Source: Halorubrum lipolyticum DSM 21995
GTDB taxonomy: Archaea > Halobacteriota > Halobacteria > Halobacteriales > Haloferacaceae
Length of the DNA stretch: 60,237 nucleotides
Assembly: GCF_000337375.1 (NCBI RefSeq)
Contig: NZ_AOJG01000009.1
Location: 106,820 to 167,056, forward strand
Reading direction: 5' to 3'
In this document: positions 1 to 7,752 of the stretch, piece after piece
Layout: the number at the start of each line of letters is the position of its first letter
Position numbering within the stretch: position 1 is the stretch's first letter
The notes under the pieces: model-generated
The model's input: only the letters and a program-made list of their open reading frames with translations
Told to the model about the DNA's origin: nothing
Databases searched by the model: none
Made by a program: the position numbers and the translations under genes

Positions 1-57
1 CGAGCAGAGAGGGACCTCCGGTCCCTCATGCAGCCGGCGCGCAGCGCCGGCGACGAA

Positions 58-176
58 GCGAGCGACGAGGCTGGGGAGGCGTGAGGCTGTGCGGGGCGGG
101 ACTCAAAGGGGCAGCCGCCTCGCCGGCTGGGGCTTTGGACGTGTTCACCGGAGAGCCGTCGATCACGTATAAATAA
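58..176 (+). repeat. Dispersed intergenic element, copy 1 (full core)
   Basis: Full copy of the repeat family seen again at 10903, 25376, 28952, 29230 and 30527. A conserved left block (58-103) shared with the 28952 copy ends in GGGACTCAAAGGGGCAG. A symmetrical hairpin follows: CAAAG 104-108, GGG 109-111, CAGCCG 112-117, six-base loop, CGGCTG 124-129, GGG 130-132, CTTTG 133-137. After it come the GTGTTCACC box (141-149) and a TATAAATAA tail. Another TATAAATAA follows near 202. It lies beyond the 3' end of the response regulator gene, in the opposite orientation to it. Bases 1-57 hold two small GC hairpins; 211-391 shows nothing I can name. Confidence 0.8.
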
Positions 177-391
177 CCGACAGCAACACCCCTCGATCAC
201 TTATAAATAACCACTCAACCAACTCGCTATACTCACTCCCGCTATCGATCGAGAAGCAATTTTCGACGCCCCTCGTTCCGTACCGCTTTGCATCCGAGGA
301 ATCGGCCTTCGAAAGCGTCGAAACACCCGAATTCCGGAGCCCCTACTCAGTCCTCGCGTCGGTTTTCGGGAGGAGGGACGAGCGCCTGTCG

Positions 392-979
392 TCAGCCGAA
401 TACGCCGTCTATCTTTTCGGTGGAAAACTCGGAGTACAGCTCGGTGTCCGAGCCCGGCACGTCGATCTCCGCCCGGAGGTCGGCGAACCGTTCCGTCAGC
501 GCGGTGTATCTCGAACTCGCTTCCATCTCCGAGAGCGTCATCATCGATTCGAGCGTCGCCATTTTCGAGACGATGGCGACGAGCTCTTGGATCGTGTCGT
601 CGTAGGACGCGCGGACGAGCATCCGAGAGACGGCGTCTCGGATGTCGTCACGAGAGACCGGTTTGACCAGGTAGTCGTCGAACGGGAGGTCGAGGATGTC
701 CGTCCCGGGGGAGATCGCGGTGACCATGACGACCCGACAGTCGATCTCGCGCTCCCGGATGGTCTCCAACACGTCGTCGCCGGAGAGCCCCGGCATGCGC
801 CGATCAAGCAGCACGACGTCGACGTCCGGACTCACCTTCTCCAGCGCCTCCGTCCCGGAATGTGCCGTCAAAACGGTGTACTCATCCGCCAAAAATTCCG
901 AATAGAGTTCGACTTCTTCGGGCAGATCGTCGACGATCAGTACAGTCCGGCGTTTGTGAGTATCTCTCGATTCACCCAT
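392..979 (-). CDS. HalX-domain response regulator
   Basis: Cytoplasmic two-component response regulator of 195 aa. The N-terminal receiver domain (about 10-120) has the acidic pair D17-D18, the likely phosphorylated D59 in LLDRRMPG, a conserved T in MVTA near 84 and a K in YLVKPV near 103. The C-terminal part (about 120-185) is a helical HalX domain, typical of haloarchaeal regulators. No DNA-binding HTH is visible, so output is probably through protein contacts. The ATG at 979 is preferred over an upstream in-frame start because MGESRD begins just before the receiver fold and a TATA-like box lies 29 bases upstream. No histidine kinase gene is adjacent. Confidence 0.88.
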   Translation of the reverse strand: MGESRDTHKRRTVLIVDDLPEEVELYSEFLADEYTVLTAHSGTEALEKVSPDVDVVLLDRRMPGLSGDDVLETIREREIDCRVVMVTAISPGTDILDLPFDDYLVKPVSRDDIRDAVSRMLVRASYDDTIQELVAIVSKMATLESMMTLSEMEASSRYTALTERFADLRAEIDVPGSDTELYSEFSTEKIDGVFG

Positions 980-1003
980 ATTGATACACCATCTCCGAGA
1001 GAA

Positions 1004-1013
1004 GATAAGTATT
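1004..1013 (-). promoter_or_regulatory. TATA box of the HalX regulator gene
   Basis: AT-rich AATACTTATC on the minus strand, centred about 29 bases before the ATG at 979. This fits leaderless transcription and supports that start. Confidence 0.5.
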
Positions 1014-1059
1014 ACTAGGATACTCAATTGAATTTAATGTACTCACTACTTTATCTGTT

Positions 1060-1076
1060 CTCGTACGTCGTACGAG
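1060..1076. promoter_or_regulatory. Perfect palindrome upstream of the regulator gene
   Basis: CTCGTACG-T-CGTACGAG has 8-base arms around one base, in the gap between the response regulator gene and the 3' end of psmA. It lies about 50 bases beyond the regulator's TATA box, so it could be an operator or a terminator-like hairpin. It has only one copy in the gap. Confidence 0.35.
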
Positions 1077-1195
1077 TCCCCGATGACTTCGAGGAAACCC
1101 GCTGGACGACCGACCTGTGTGCCGTCTGTGCCGCCCGATTTTAGCGAAAAACGCGAGAAAACGAAGCGCGCGCCCGCGGACCGCCGACCGTCGCG

Positions 1196-1996
1196 TTACT
1201 CCTCGTCGTCGGTCTCGGCGTCTGCGTCCTCCGACTCGTCGGCGGCGTCCGCATCGTCCTCGTCGACTGCGAGGAGGTCTCGCTCTTCGAGGATCGCCTC
1301 GATCTCCTCGGCCGGTCGCTCCTCGTACTCCTCGTCGTCGACCGTGATCGTGGCGACGCCGACGCCGTCGGGCGACAGCTCGCCGTCGTTCGACTGCGCG
1401 AGGGTGTCGAGCGCGAGCCCGACCGCCTCGTCCGTCGAGAGGCCCTCCTCGTACTCCTCCTCGAGGTAGTCCCGGAGGTCGCTCCGGTCGGAGCCGATCG
1501 AGAGCGCCTGCCACTCGTAGGGGGTGCCGGACGGGTCGGTCTCGAACAGGCGCGGCTCGCCGTTCTCGATGCCGCCGACGATCAGCGCGACGCCGAAGGG
1601 GCGCGCGCCGCCGACCTGCGTGTACTGCTGGATGTGGTCGGTGATGTTCTTGGTGAGCGTCTCGATGCCGATCGCCTCGCCGTAGCGCAGGCGGTTCACC
1701 TGCGCCTGCCGGCGCGCGAAGTCGATGAGCTGGCGCGCGTCGGCGACGTGGCCCGCGCTGGCGACGCCGACGTGGTCGTCGGCCTTGTGGAGCTTCTCGA
1801 TGCTCTCCGGCTCCATCAGCGGGGACCGGGCGCGCTTGTCCGCCGCGAGGACGACGCCGTCCTCGGCGCGGACGCCGACGCTCGCGGTCCCGCGTTTCAC
1901 CGCCTCCCGGGCGTACTCGACCTGGTAGAGCCTGCCGTCGGGAGAGAAGATTGTGATTCCTCGGTCGTACGCCTGCTGTTGGGATTGTCCCTGCAT
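1196..1996 (-). CDS. psmA: Proteasome subunit alpha
   Basis: Alpha subunit (266 aa) of the archaeal 20S proteasome; seven copies form the outer ring that gates substrate entry. The family N-terminus is clear: YDRGITIFSPDGRLYQVEYA near residue 9, then VKRGTASVG and the KLHKADDHVGVASAGH stretch. The C-terminus is a long Asp/Glu tail. The start at 1996 gives the normal N-terminus (MQGQSQQQAYDRG). A longer in-frame ORF reaching 2161 would overlap rnp2 and lacks family sequence. Only 4 bases separate it from rnp2 upstream, so it is the last gene of the rnp3-methyltransferase-rnp2-psmA operon. Coupling proteasome and RNase P genes in this way is common in archaea. Confidence 0.97.
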   Translation of the reverse strand: MQGQSQQQAYDRGITIFSPDGRLYQVEYAREAVKRGTASVGVRAEDGVVLAADKRARSPLMEPESIEKLHKADDHVGVASAGHVADARQLIDFARRQAQVNRLRYGEAIGIETLTKNITDHIQQYTQVGGARPFGVALIVGGIENGEPRLFETDPSGTPYEWQALSIGSDRSDLRDYLEEEYEEGLSTDEAVGLALDTLAQSNDGELSPDGVGVATITVDDEEYEERPAEEIEAILEERDLLAVDEDDADAADESEDADAETDDEE

Positions 1997-2000
1997 GATA

Positions 2001-2480
2001 TCACTCGGTGTCGAACGCCGCCGCGCCGACGTACCCCGACTCGGTCCGCACGTCGCGCGCGTCGCCGCGCACGACAGCGGGCCGCTCGGCGTCCTCGAAC
2101 GCGACGTCTCGCTGTGTCGAACTACCGCCCGCGCGACCCATATATCTTTCCTCACAGGCACGTACCGTCCCCGAAATCCCGCGAACGCGGATCCCGACGG
2201 GGGCGTCGGCGACCTCGCTCACGCAGCCGATCACCGCGCGCGCCTCGTCGACGTGTCCGTGTCTGGCCCGGACGATCGCTTCGCCCTCGCCGTCGCCGTG
2301 CGAGAAGGCCAACAGCGTGAGGTCGGCGTCGGCGCTGCCGGCGTCGCCGAGGAGGTTGCCCGCGGCGTACCACAGCGCACGCTGGAAGCCGCGCCGCCGG
2401 ATCTCGGCGTCGGGCCACGTCTCGATCCCGACCGCGAGGTACCGCCAGCGCGGTCGGAGGTGTTTGGGGAGGTGTTTCAC
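2001..2480 (-). CDS. rnp2: RNase P protein component 2 (Pop5)
   Basis: 159-aa Rpp14/Pop5-family protein of archaeal RNase P, the ribonucleoprotein that removes 5' leaders from pre-tRNA. The start MKHLPKHLRPRWRYLAV is the standard family opening. The middle (FQRALWYAAGNLLGDAG) and the RCRH-like strand with GISGTVRACEERY match the Pop5 fold. It pairs functionally with Rpp30, whose gene rnp3 is two genes upstream in the same operon. Seven bases separate it from the methyltransferase stop and 4 from psmA. Confidence 0.95.
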   Translation of the reverse strand: MKHLPKHLRPRWRYLAVGIETWPDAEIRRRGFQRALWYAAGNLLGDAGSADADLTLLAFSHGDGEGEAIVRARHGHVDEARAVIGCVSEVADAPVGIRVRGISGTVRACEERYMGRAGGSSTQRDVAFEDAERPAVVRGDARDVRTESGYVGAAAFDTE

Positions 2481-2487
2481 GATGGGG

Positions 2488-3126
2488 TCACCGAGAGAGC
2501 GCGGTTTCGTCCCCGTCGTCGAGCCGCTCGGCGACGATCACCGCCACCTGGTCGTGGACGCGCTCGACCGCGGTCACCGCGAACCCCTCAGCCGTGAACG
2601 CCTCGACGAGGGTGCCGACGGTTGCCGGGTCGTCGACCTTGGGCCCGTAGAAGGGCGCGTCGGGGTCCGGCGATTCGAAGAAGGCCACGTCGCCGAGGAC
2701 GACCCGGCGGGCGCCGGTGGCGGCCATCTCGCGGATCGCCTCGCGCTTCTCGTCGTCCGCGAGGTGGTGGAGCGCGAAGTTCGACGTGACGACGTCGACC
2801 CGCTGGTCGGGATCGACCTCGGGCTCGCGGAACTCGCCGTACGCGAACTCGACGTTGTCGAGGCCGCGCTCGTCGGCCTTGCGGCGCCCCTCGTCCATCA
2901 TCCCCTCGCTGATGTCGCGGGCGAGCACGCGCTCGGCGTCGTCCGCCAGCGCGAGGGCGATGGCGCCCGTGCCGGCGCCCAGATCGAGGACCACGTCGTC
3001 GGGGTTCGGATCGGCGTAGTCGATCACGAGGCCCGCGCAGGCGTGGTACTCGTCGCTCTTCGAGTCGTCGTACTCGGCGGCCTTCTCGGAGAAGCGCGCG
3101 GCGTGCTCCTCAACCGTCCTCTTCAT
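2488..3126 (-). CDS. Class I SAM-dependent methyltransferase
   Basis: 212-aa Rossmann methyltransferase. Motif I is LDLGAGTGAIALAL (about 47-60), the acidic end of strand 2 is in ARDISEGMM, and the motif IV region is VDVVTSNFALHHL. Homologues recur beside rnp3 in archaeal RNase P operons, so an RNA-linked substrate is possible, but the sequence does not show the substrate. The gene overlaps the 3' end of rnp3 by 17 bases and sits 7 bases before rnp2, so translation is probably coupled. Confidence 0.9.
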   Translation of the reverse strand: MKRTVEEHAARFSEKAAEYDDSKSDEYHACAGLVIDYADPNPDDVVLDLGAGTGAIALALADDAERVLARDISEGMMDEGRRKADERGLDNVEFAYGEFREPEVDPDQRVDVVTSNFALHHLADDEKREAIREMAATGARRVVLGDVAFFESPDPDAPFYGPKVDDPATVGTLVEAFTAEGFAVTAVERVHDQVAVIVAERLDDGDETALSR

Positions 3127-3835
3127 ACCTGCCCAGTCGGACCCCCGGCTCTATGAAGGCCTCGGAGCGGCGCTCCCGGTTGCGGCCCGCGATCTCGCCC
3201 CACGCGCGGAGCCCCTCTTCGACCCACTCGGCGTCGAAGCCGACCGCCTCCGCGGCGGCGACGACCTCGCGCGGCGCCCGGAGTTCGAGGTGGGATCGGG
3301 GGTTCGCACTGACGACGTGAGGCGCGTCGTAGTAGGTCACGATCTCGCGGAGCTTCCGGAGGTCGGCCAGCGCGCGGACCCGCTTCCCGCCGGTCGCGCG
3401 GAACAGCGGACCGAGGTCGAACTCGACGTGGACCCCGTTGTCGCGGGCGGCCTTCGCGAGGACGTGATTGAAGTCGCCCGAGCCGTCCATGGGGCGGACC
3501 AGCACGTCGACGCGGGGCTCCTCGACCGCGAACCGGTTGAGGCCGTCGTCGCCGCCGACGAGACAGACGACCGTGCGGCTCGACCGGTAGTTGCCCACCG
3601 CGCCAGACGCGCTCGTGGCGTCGGCGGCGTCGATCTCGACCGCGTCGACGACGTCGATCCCGTACTCGTCGCGGAGCGCGGCCGCCTCGTCCGACGGCTC
3701 GCCGCTCTCCCCGGCCGGATCGAGTGCGTCCCGCGTCCGGACGACGACTCCGTCGTAGCCGTGCCGCGCCGCGGTGGCGGCGTGGCGGGCGGCGGTCGCG
3801 TCGCCGTCGGGGCGGGCGTGGACGGCCTCGTACAT
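3110..3835 (-). CDS. rnp3: RNase P protein component 3 (Rpp30)
   Basis: 241-aa TIM-barrel-like Rpp30 subunit of RNase P, which forms a complex with Pop5 to assist the catalytic RNA. Diagnostic segments are MYEAVHARPDGD at the start, the DVLVRPMDGSGDFNHVLAK stretch, VHVEFDLGPL and the HVVSANPRSHLELRAPREV region near the C-terminus. Start 3835 gives the family N-terminus; the longer frame to 3916 runs into the divergent DUF357 gene. It is the first gene of the four-gene operon. Confidence 0.94.
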   Translation of the reverse strand: MYEAVHARPDGDATAARHAATAARHGYDGVVVRTRDALDPAGESGEPSDEAAALRDEYGIDVVDAVEIDAADATSASGAVGNYRSSRTVVCLVGGDDGLNRFAVEEPRVDVLVRPMDGSGDFNHVLAKAARDNGVHVEFDLGPLFRATGGKRVRALADLRKLREIVTYYDAPHVVSANPRSHLELRAPREVVAAAEAVGFDAEWVEEGLRAWGEIAGRNRERRSEAFIEPGVRLGRYEEDG

Positions 3836-3883
3836 GCTCGCCCGTTTCGCCCCCGGGGGTATCGAGGTTGCGCTTCGCCGACG

Positions 3884-3895
3884 GGTTTTTGACCC
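3884..3895 (+). promoter_or_regulatory. TATA region between rnp3 and the DUF357 gene
   Basis: GGGTTTTTGACC is centred 26 bases before the ATG at 3915, which fits a leaderless DUF357 transcript. The same gap must also hold the promoter for rnp3 on the minus strand. Confidence 0.5.
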
Positions 3896-3914
3896 GCTCT
3901 CCGGAACGGCTCGC

Positions 3915-4199
3915 ATGGCCGCGGATCTCGAGGAGAAGACGGACCGCTACGAGCGGATGCTCGCCGACGCGCTGGCGGTCGCGGAGCCGCGCCCGCCCGC
4001 CGACACCCCGCTCGGCGAGGCCGCCGCCGACGTGCTGGAGATGGCCGAGTCGTATCTGGAGGACGGGCGACACTTCCGCGACGACGGCGACCCCGTCAAC
4101 GCGCTCGCGTCGTACTCGTACGGCTACGGCTGGCTCGACGCCGGCGTCCGGATGGGGCTGTTCGCCGTCCCCGACGACACCGAGCTGTTCACGACGTGA
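3915..4199 (+). CDS. DUF357 family protein
   Basis: 94-aa all-helical protein. The family pattern shows as a first helix LEEKTDRYERMLADALAVA, a second helix with MAESYLEDGRHFRDDGDPVNALASYSYGYGWLDAG, and a short tail. The second half resembles a single TPR-like hairpin. The molecular role of DUF357 is unknown. It is divergent from the RNase P operon and shares its promoter gap. The ATG at 3915 is chosen over an upstream in-frame ATG that lies inside rnp3. Confidence 0.88.
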   Translation: MAADLEEKTDRYERMLADALAVAEPRPPADTPLGEAAADVLEMAESYLEDGRHFRDDGDPVNALASYSYGYGWLDAGVRMGLFAVPDDTELFTT

Positions 4200-4330
4200 G
4201 CGGGGCGCCGTCGCCGCGGGACGGCGTGCGGCGCGCTGCTTCGGTCGACGACTTATAAATCCCGCGACGCCCCTCGTCGCTTCCGGGCGCGGGCGCCTTT
4301 TACGTCGAGCGCCCCAACGAGGAGACACTC

Positions 4331-5008
4331 ATGACTAGCGCGCTGTTCGTCGTAAGTGAGGAGGGCTACTGGGCCGAGGAGTGCATCGAACCGCTGACGA
4401 CCCTCGAAGCGGAGGGCGTCGACGTGACGGTCGCGACCCCCTCGGGGTCGCCGCCGGTCGTCGACGAGCGGTCGCTCGACCCCGAGGCCGCGGGCGGCGA
4501 GGAGCGGGTCGCGGAGCTCCGCGCGGTCGACGAGGAGCACCCGAAGCTCAACGATCCGGAGCCGATCGCGACCGTCTCGGCCGACGGCTACGACGCGGTC
4601 GTGTTCCCCGGCGGCCACGGCACCGTCTGGGACGTGAATCAGGACCGACACGCCCGCCAGCTCCTGCTCGACGCGGTCGCGGGCGAGGAGAGCGTCGCGC
4701 TCGTCGTCTGCCACGCGGTCGGCATCCTAGCGTTCACCCGCGAGGCCGACGGGACCCCCCTCGTCGAGGGGCGCTCCGTCACCGGCTTCCCGAACGCGTG
4801 GGAGGCGGACATCGTCGACGGCGACGACGTGATGCCGGACGGCCGGAAGCTCCCGTACTGGGTGGAAGACGAGGTCGTCCTCGCCGGCGCCGACTGGGAC
4901 GCCGAGCTCGACGCCGACACGAGCGTCGCGGTCGACGGCGACCTGATCACCGCACGCGGCCCGGGCTCGTCGGCCGACGCGGCGACGACGCTGCTGGACG
5001 AGCTGTAG
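4331..5008 (+). CDS. DJ-1/PfpI family protein (type 1 glutamine amidotransferase-like)
   Basis: 225-aa protein of the Hsp31-like branch of the DJ-1/PfpI superfamily. Visible marks are the N-terminal ALFVVSEEGYWAEE, the FPGGHGTVWD loop, the nucleophile elbow with Cys in VVCHAVGIL near residue 127, and a late FPNAWEADIVD segment. Relatives act as glyoxalase III, deglycase or stress chaperones. A methylglyoxal synthase gene lies elsewhere in the window, but nothing here links the two. TATA-like boxes occur near 4255 and near 4300; the second suits a near-leaderless start. Confidence 0.87.
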   Translation: MTSALFVVSEEGYWAEECIEPLTTLEAEGVDVTVATPSGSPPVVDERSLDPEAAGGEERVAELRAVDEEHPKLNDPEPIATVSADGYDAVVFPGGHGTVWDVNQDRHARQLLLDAVAGEESVALVVCHAVGILAFTREADGTPLVEGRSVTGFPNAWEADIVDGDDVMPDGRKLPYWVEDEVVLAGADWDAELDADTSVAVDGDLITARGPGSSADAATTLLDEL

Positions 5009-5039
5009 GCGGACCCACGAGCGGGTGTATAAAACGAGA

Positions 5040-5232
5040 GATGTCGCTCCGGTTCCGATCGATATCGGGGGCTCACGAATCGCTCGGTACAGTGAACTCA
5101 CGTACCGCTTCGCTGGCCGAACTGCTCAACACCTGTCAAGAGCACCTTGCGAGAGACAGAGGGTGTAGTCAGCAAACGGTTCGTCTTGATTTCATGCTGG
5201 AGCCACACCCAGTTCTGTAGTGAACCAGACTA
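5040..5232. other. Possible decayed coding fragment
   Basis: This stretch is poorer in G+C than its surroundings and has no intact gene. A short plus-strand reading frame ends near 5220, and a TATA-like GTATAAAACG lies at 5027-5036. The composition change and the broken reading frame resemble a degraded insertion, perhaps an IS remnant, but I recognise no transposase motif or terminal repeats. Confidence 0.25.
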
Positions 5233-5826
5233 CTATTCGGGGCTGTAATTCAGTTCATCCGGTGCAGTTAGCTCGACGCGAGTGCCAGTGAGCGAACGTG
5301 CTGACAGTCGCGCTTCGAGTGTTATTAGGGCCCCTTCCGGATCGGAGCCAGGATGAACCGTGAGAGCGGTGTCGGTGCGGCCAGCAGTCGTTCCGCGCGG
5401 GTAACCATACCGTCGCCGTGGGGAAGTTGATCCATCGGCTGGTGACGCCGCTCTCCCCCACGTCGAATTGTACGCGGTTGCACGGCCGGGATTGAGCGTC
5501 GTCCCGAGATCACTCTCTGCTTCGAGTTCGATGGTGACATCCGACCAGAGCCCATCGCGTTGGATCCCCCAGACGACTTCAACAGCAACTCGTTGTACCG
5601 TCGCACGGTCAGGCATCGAGATGCCGACGATCGCGTCATCATTTTCGACTGGAGAAACAGCATTAGCGAGGGAATCGATCCGTTCGCCGTCCTTGCGGAC
5701 TACGGAACCGCCGTTCGCCGGTTCGAGTGCGAGATCAGACGAGCCATACAACGCACTACCAGCAAGCATACCGCCACCGACAGCGCCCCCGCTTCCGATG
5801 GCGAACAGGGCTTCTCTCCGGTTCAT
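5233..5826 (-). CDS. Hypothetical Tat-type exported or membrane-anchored protein
   Basis: 197-aa protein of unknown function. The N-terminus MNRREALFAIG followed by a Gly/Ala-rich hydrophobic run looks like a twin-arginine signal or anchor. The rest appears to be one beta-rich extracellular domain (VQRVAVEVVWGIQRDGLWSDVTIELEAE). A TATA-like box is centred about 27 bases upstream. Codon use is less GC-biased than in neighbours, in line with an accessory patch. No catalytic motif is visible. Confidence 0.65.
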   Translation of the reverse strand: MNRREALFAIGSGGAVGGGMLAGSALYGSSDLALEPANGGSVVRKDGERIDSLANAVSPVENDDAIVGISMPDRATVQRVAVEVVWGIQRDGLWSDVTIELEAESDLGTTLNPGRATAYNSTWGRAASPADGSTSPRRRYGYPRGTTAGRTDTALTVHPGSDPEGALITLEARLSARSLTGTRVELTAPDELNYSPE

Positions 5827-6022
5827 ACGTCCGCATACAAGTCAGAAGGTGCAAATAGCTACTGCTGGCTCAATTTCGCACGGCGATGATAACGCTTCTC
5901 TGAACTGGTAGAACACTTCGTGGTCGATACGCAAGTGCGATCTTGCCGGTGATTCAGCCGCGCATCCCCGGAAGTCTCGACCGCAGGTTGTTCAGTCCAA
6001 AGAGAGCGGGTCCCGCTCACGG

Positions 6023-6208
6023 TCACAGGTGCCGGAAAATCAACTGGAATACGCCTACTACTGCCGCTCCCAAGAAACAGACTGCAGCGACAACTGCCGA
6101 AGTACCACTGTCACCCTGAATGATCATCGCTAGCATTCCTCCCCCGGCGATGACCATCGCTACCGTGGTCAAGATGATTCGCGTATCCGATTCGCCCGAA
6201 CTCCCCAT
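6023..6208 (-). CDS. Small two-helix membrane protein
   Basis: 61 aa with two predicted membrane helices (ILTTVAMVIAGGGMLAMII and AVVAAVCFLGAAVVGVFQLIF) joined by a short polar turn, GDSGTS. A TATA-like GTTTTAACC lies about 25 bases upstream of the ATG, supporting a real leaderless gene. Function unknown. It sits in the lower-GC patch with the exported protein at 5233. Confidence 0.6.
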   Translation of the reverse strand: MGSSGESDTRIILTTVAMVIAGGGMLAMIIQGDSGTSAVVAAVCFLGAAVVGVFQLIFRHL

Positions 6209-6315
6209 ATGTCCGTATCAGATCAACTGGTTAAAACTCTTGTTCAGTGAGCAGTCTGCATCGAGGCTGTTTCGGACGAGACCACGTCTGAAGACGCGGA
6301 GTCCAGCAGCCTCTC

Positions 6316-6513
6316 TCAGTCGTAGACGAGCGACGAGTGGAGAACGAGGCCCGACGTGACGCCGCCGACGGCGGCCGGGATCGCCGACCGGAGGATCCCC
6401 TGATCGAACGAGACGGTGCCGACGATCGCTCCGATCACGATCCAAACGGCGACGTTCAACAGGAGGAACAGCCGCAGGTCGTCGACGAACGGGTCCGGGA
6501 GGGCGGTCGTCAT
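6316..6513 (-). CDS. Small two-helix membrane protein
   Basis: 65-aa protein with two hydrophobic segments (LFLLLNVAVWIVIGAIVGTV and an Ala/Gly-rich second helix). A GTG lies 9 bases further upstream, but the TATA-like box centred at 6540 is 27 bases from the ATG at 6513, so the ATG is preferred. Function unknown; it resembles many small haloarchaeal membrane proteins. Confidence 0.6.
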   Translation of the reverse strand: MTTALPDPFVDDLRLFLLLNVAVWIVIGAIVGTVSFDQGILRSAIPAAVGGVTSGLVLHSSLVYD

Positions 6514-6535
6514 GGATCGCACCTCTCGGCCCGCT

Positions 6536-6545
6536 GTTTAAAAAC
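6536..6545 (-). promoter_or_regulatory. TATA box deciding the start at 6513
   Basis: GTTTTTAAAC on the minus strand is centred 27 bases before the ATG at 6513 and only 18 before the alternative GTG. Confidence 0.5.
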
Positions 6546-6552
6546 AACGGTC

Positions 6553-6828
6553 CTACCGGATCACGAACGCGGGCTCCTCGATCCGCTCGCTCTTGCACTC
6601 CGGGCACCGCGAGGGCTCGTTGATCGGGTCGTCGAAGCCGTCGAAGCCGCAGTCGCGGCACTCGGGCGGCGCGACCAGCAGCTCCGCCTCGCCGTCGACC
6701 GACCGCGAGACGTGCTCCACGTGGTCGTACACGACGGGGGTCGGCAGCGACAGCGCCTCCCCGAGGTCGCTCGCGGTCGCCGGCCCCTCGCGGAGGGTGT
6801 CGGCGATGCGCTGGCGGGTCGTTTCCAT
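6553..6828 (-). CDS. HTH/zinc-ribbon transcriptional regulator
   Basis: 91 aa. The first half is a winged-helix-like HTH (RQRIADTLREGPATASDLGEALSLPTPVVYDHVEHVSR). The second half is a zinc ribbon with two CXXC knuckles, CRDC and CPEC. This arrangement is common in small haloarchaeal regulators. Targets are unknown. A TATA box (TTTTATATA on the minus strand) lies about 25 bases before the ATG, so the transcript is probably leaderless. Confidence 0.85.
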   Translation of the reverse strand: METTRQRIADTLREGPATASDLGEALSLPTPVVYDHVEHVSRSVDGEAELLVAPPECRDCGFDGFDDPINEPSRCPECKSERIEEPAFVIR

Positions 6829-6984
6829 ACGTCGGATTCGACGGCAGTATATAAAACGTCCACGCCGAATCGGCCTCGCTCACCCCTTCCGGCTCACGCG
6901 TCCGGTCTCGGCGTCAGCACTACCAGCGCGGTGGCGCCCTCGGTCGCGGTCGGCTCGACCGCCGCCTCGCCGTCGAATCGTCTC

Positions 6985-7752
6985 TCACTCGCCGCCCGAG
7001 CGTTCGTCGCCTGAGCGTTCGTCGCCCGAGCGTTCGTCGCCCGAGCGTTCGCCCTCCTTGTCGTCGCCGTCGAGCAGCGCCGCGATCCGGTCGCCGATCC
7101 GCGCCATCGTCGCGTCCGAGAGGCCGTGACCGTCGCCCTCGTCGATCCGGAGCTCGACCGCCGCGCCGGCCCGGCGGAACGCCGCCGCCGTCGCGCGCAC
7201 GCGCTCGACCGGGACGTACGGGTCGCCCTCGCTGCTGTCGATCGCGACCGGCGTGCCGGCGAGGTCGCTGCTCCCGGTCTCGCTCGCATCCCCATCGAAC
7301 ACCGATCGCTCGGTCAGGTCCTCGCCCGGAAGCGCCGCGGAGACGACGAACGCGCCGCCGTACCGTCGCGGACGACGGCGGAGGAACTCGCTCACGACGG
7401 CGCCGCCCTGCGAGACGCCGACGAGGACGACGCGCTCGGGTCCGATACCGATCTCGCCGGCGGCGTCGAGGGTCGCCGCGACGCAGTCGACCGCCGATGT
7501 CAACGCCGGCTCGTTGGCGGCGATCGGGGCGTCGTGACCGGCCGGGAACCAGTTCGAGCGGACCGCGTTCGGGGCGAGCAGCGTCGCGCCCGGCCGGGAG
7601 AACTCGTCGGCGAGGCGGAGGAGGCCCTGGGCCGTCCCGCCGCGTCCGTGGACGAGCACGACCGCGACTTCCGCGGCTGCGGCCGGGGCGCCCCCGGTCT
7701 CCAGCGCGGCGGCGGCGTGCGGCCCCTCGACGCCGGACAGCTTCCGGCTCAT
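6985..7752 (-). CDS. Phospholipase/carboxylesterase-type alpha/beta hydrolase (MhqD-like)
   Basis: 255-aa serine hydrolase. The oxyanion loop VVLVHGRGG is near the N-terminus, the nucleophile elbow is GVSQGG, the acid is in SSEGDPYVP and the histidine in DGHGLS. It overlaps the upstream dioxygenase gene by ATGA, so the pair is translationally coupled. In Bacillus, MhqD esterase and MhqO dioxygenase belong to the quinone-response regulon, so a role in quinone or aromatic detoxification is inferred. The C-terminus carries four tandem SGDER-type repeats from a 15-base DNA repeat (about 6990-7050), probably a slippage product. Confidence 0.85.
   Translation of the reverse strand: MSRKLSGVEGPHAAAALETGGAPAAAAEVAVVLVHGRGGTAQGLLRLADEFSRPGATLLAPNAVRSNWFPAGHDAPIAANEPALTSAVDCVAATLDAAGEIGIGPERVVLVGVSQGGAVVSEFLRRRPRRYGGAFVVSAALPGEDLTERSVFDGDASETGSSDLAGTPVAIDSSEGDPYVPVERVRATAAAFRRAGAAVELRIDEGDGHGLSDATMARIGDRIAALLDGDDKEGERSGDERSGDERSGDERSGGE

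Noticed and set aside
1196-2161. Longer psmA start at 2161
   Set aside because: The added 55 residues have no proteasome similarity and would overlap rnp2 in antisense-like composition.
5040-5232. Confirmed insertion sequence
   Set aside because: No inverted terminal repeats, target duplication or transposase motif is visible, so only a possible remnant is reported.
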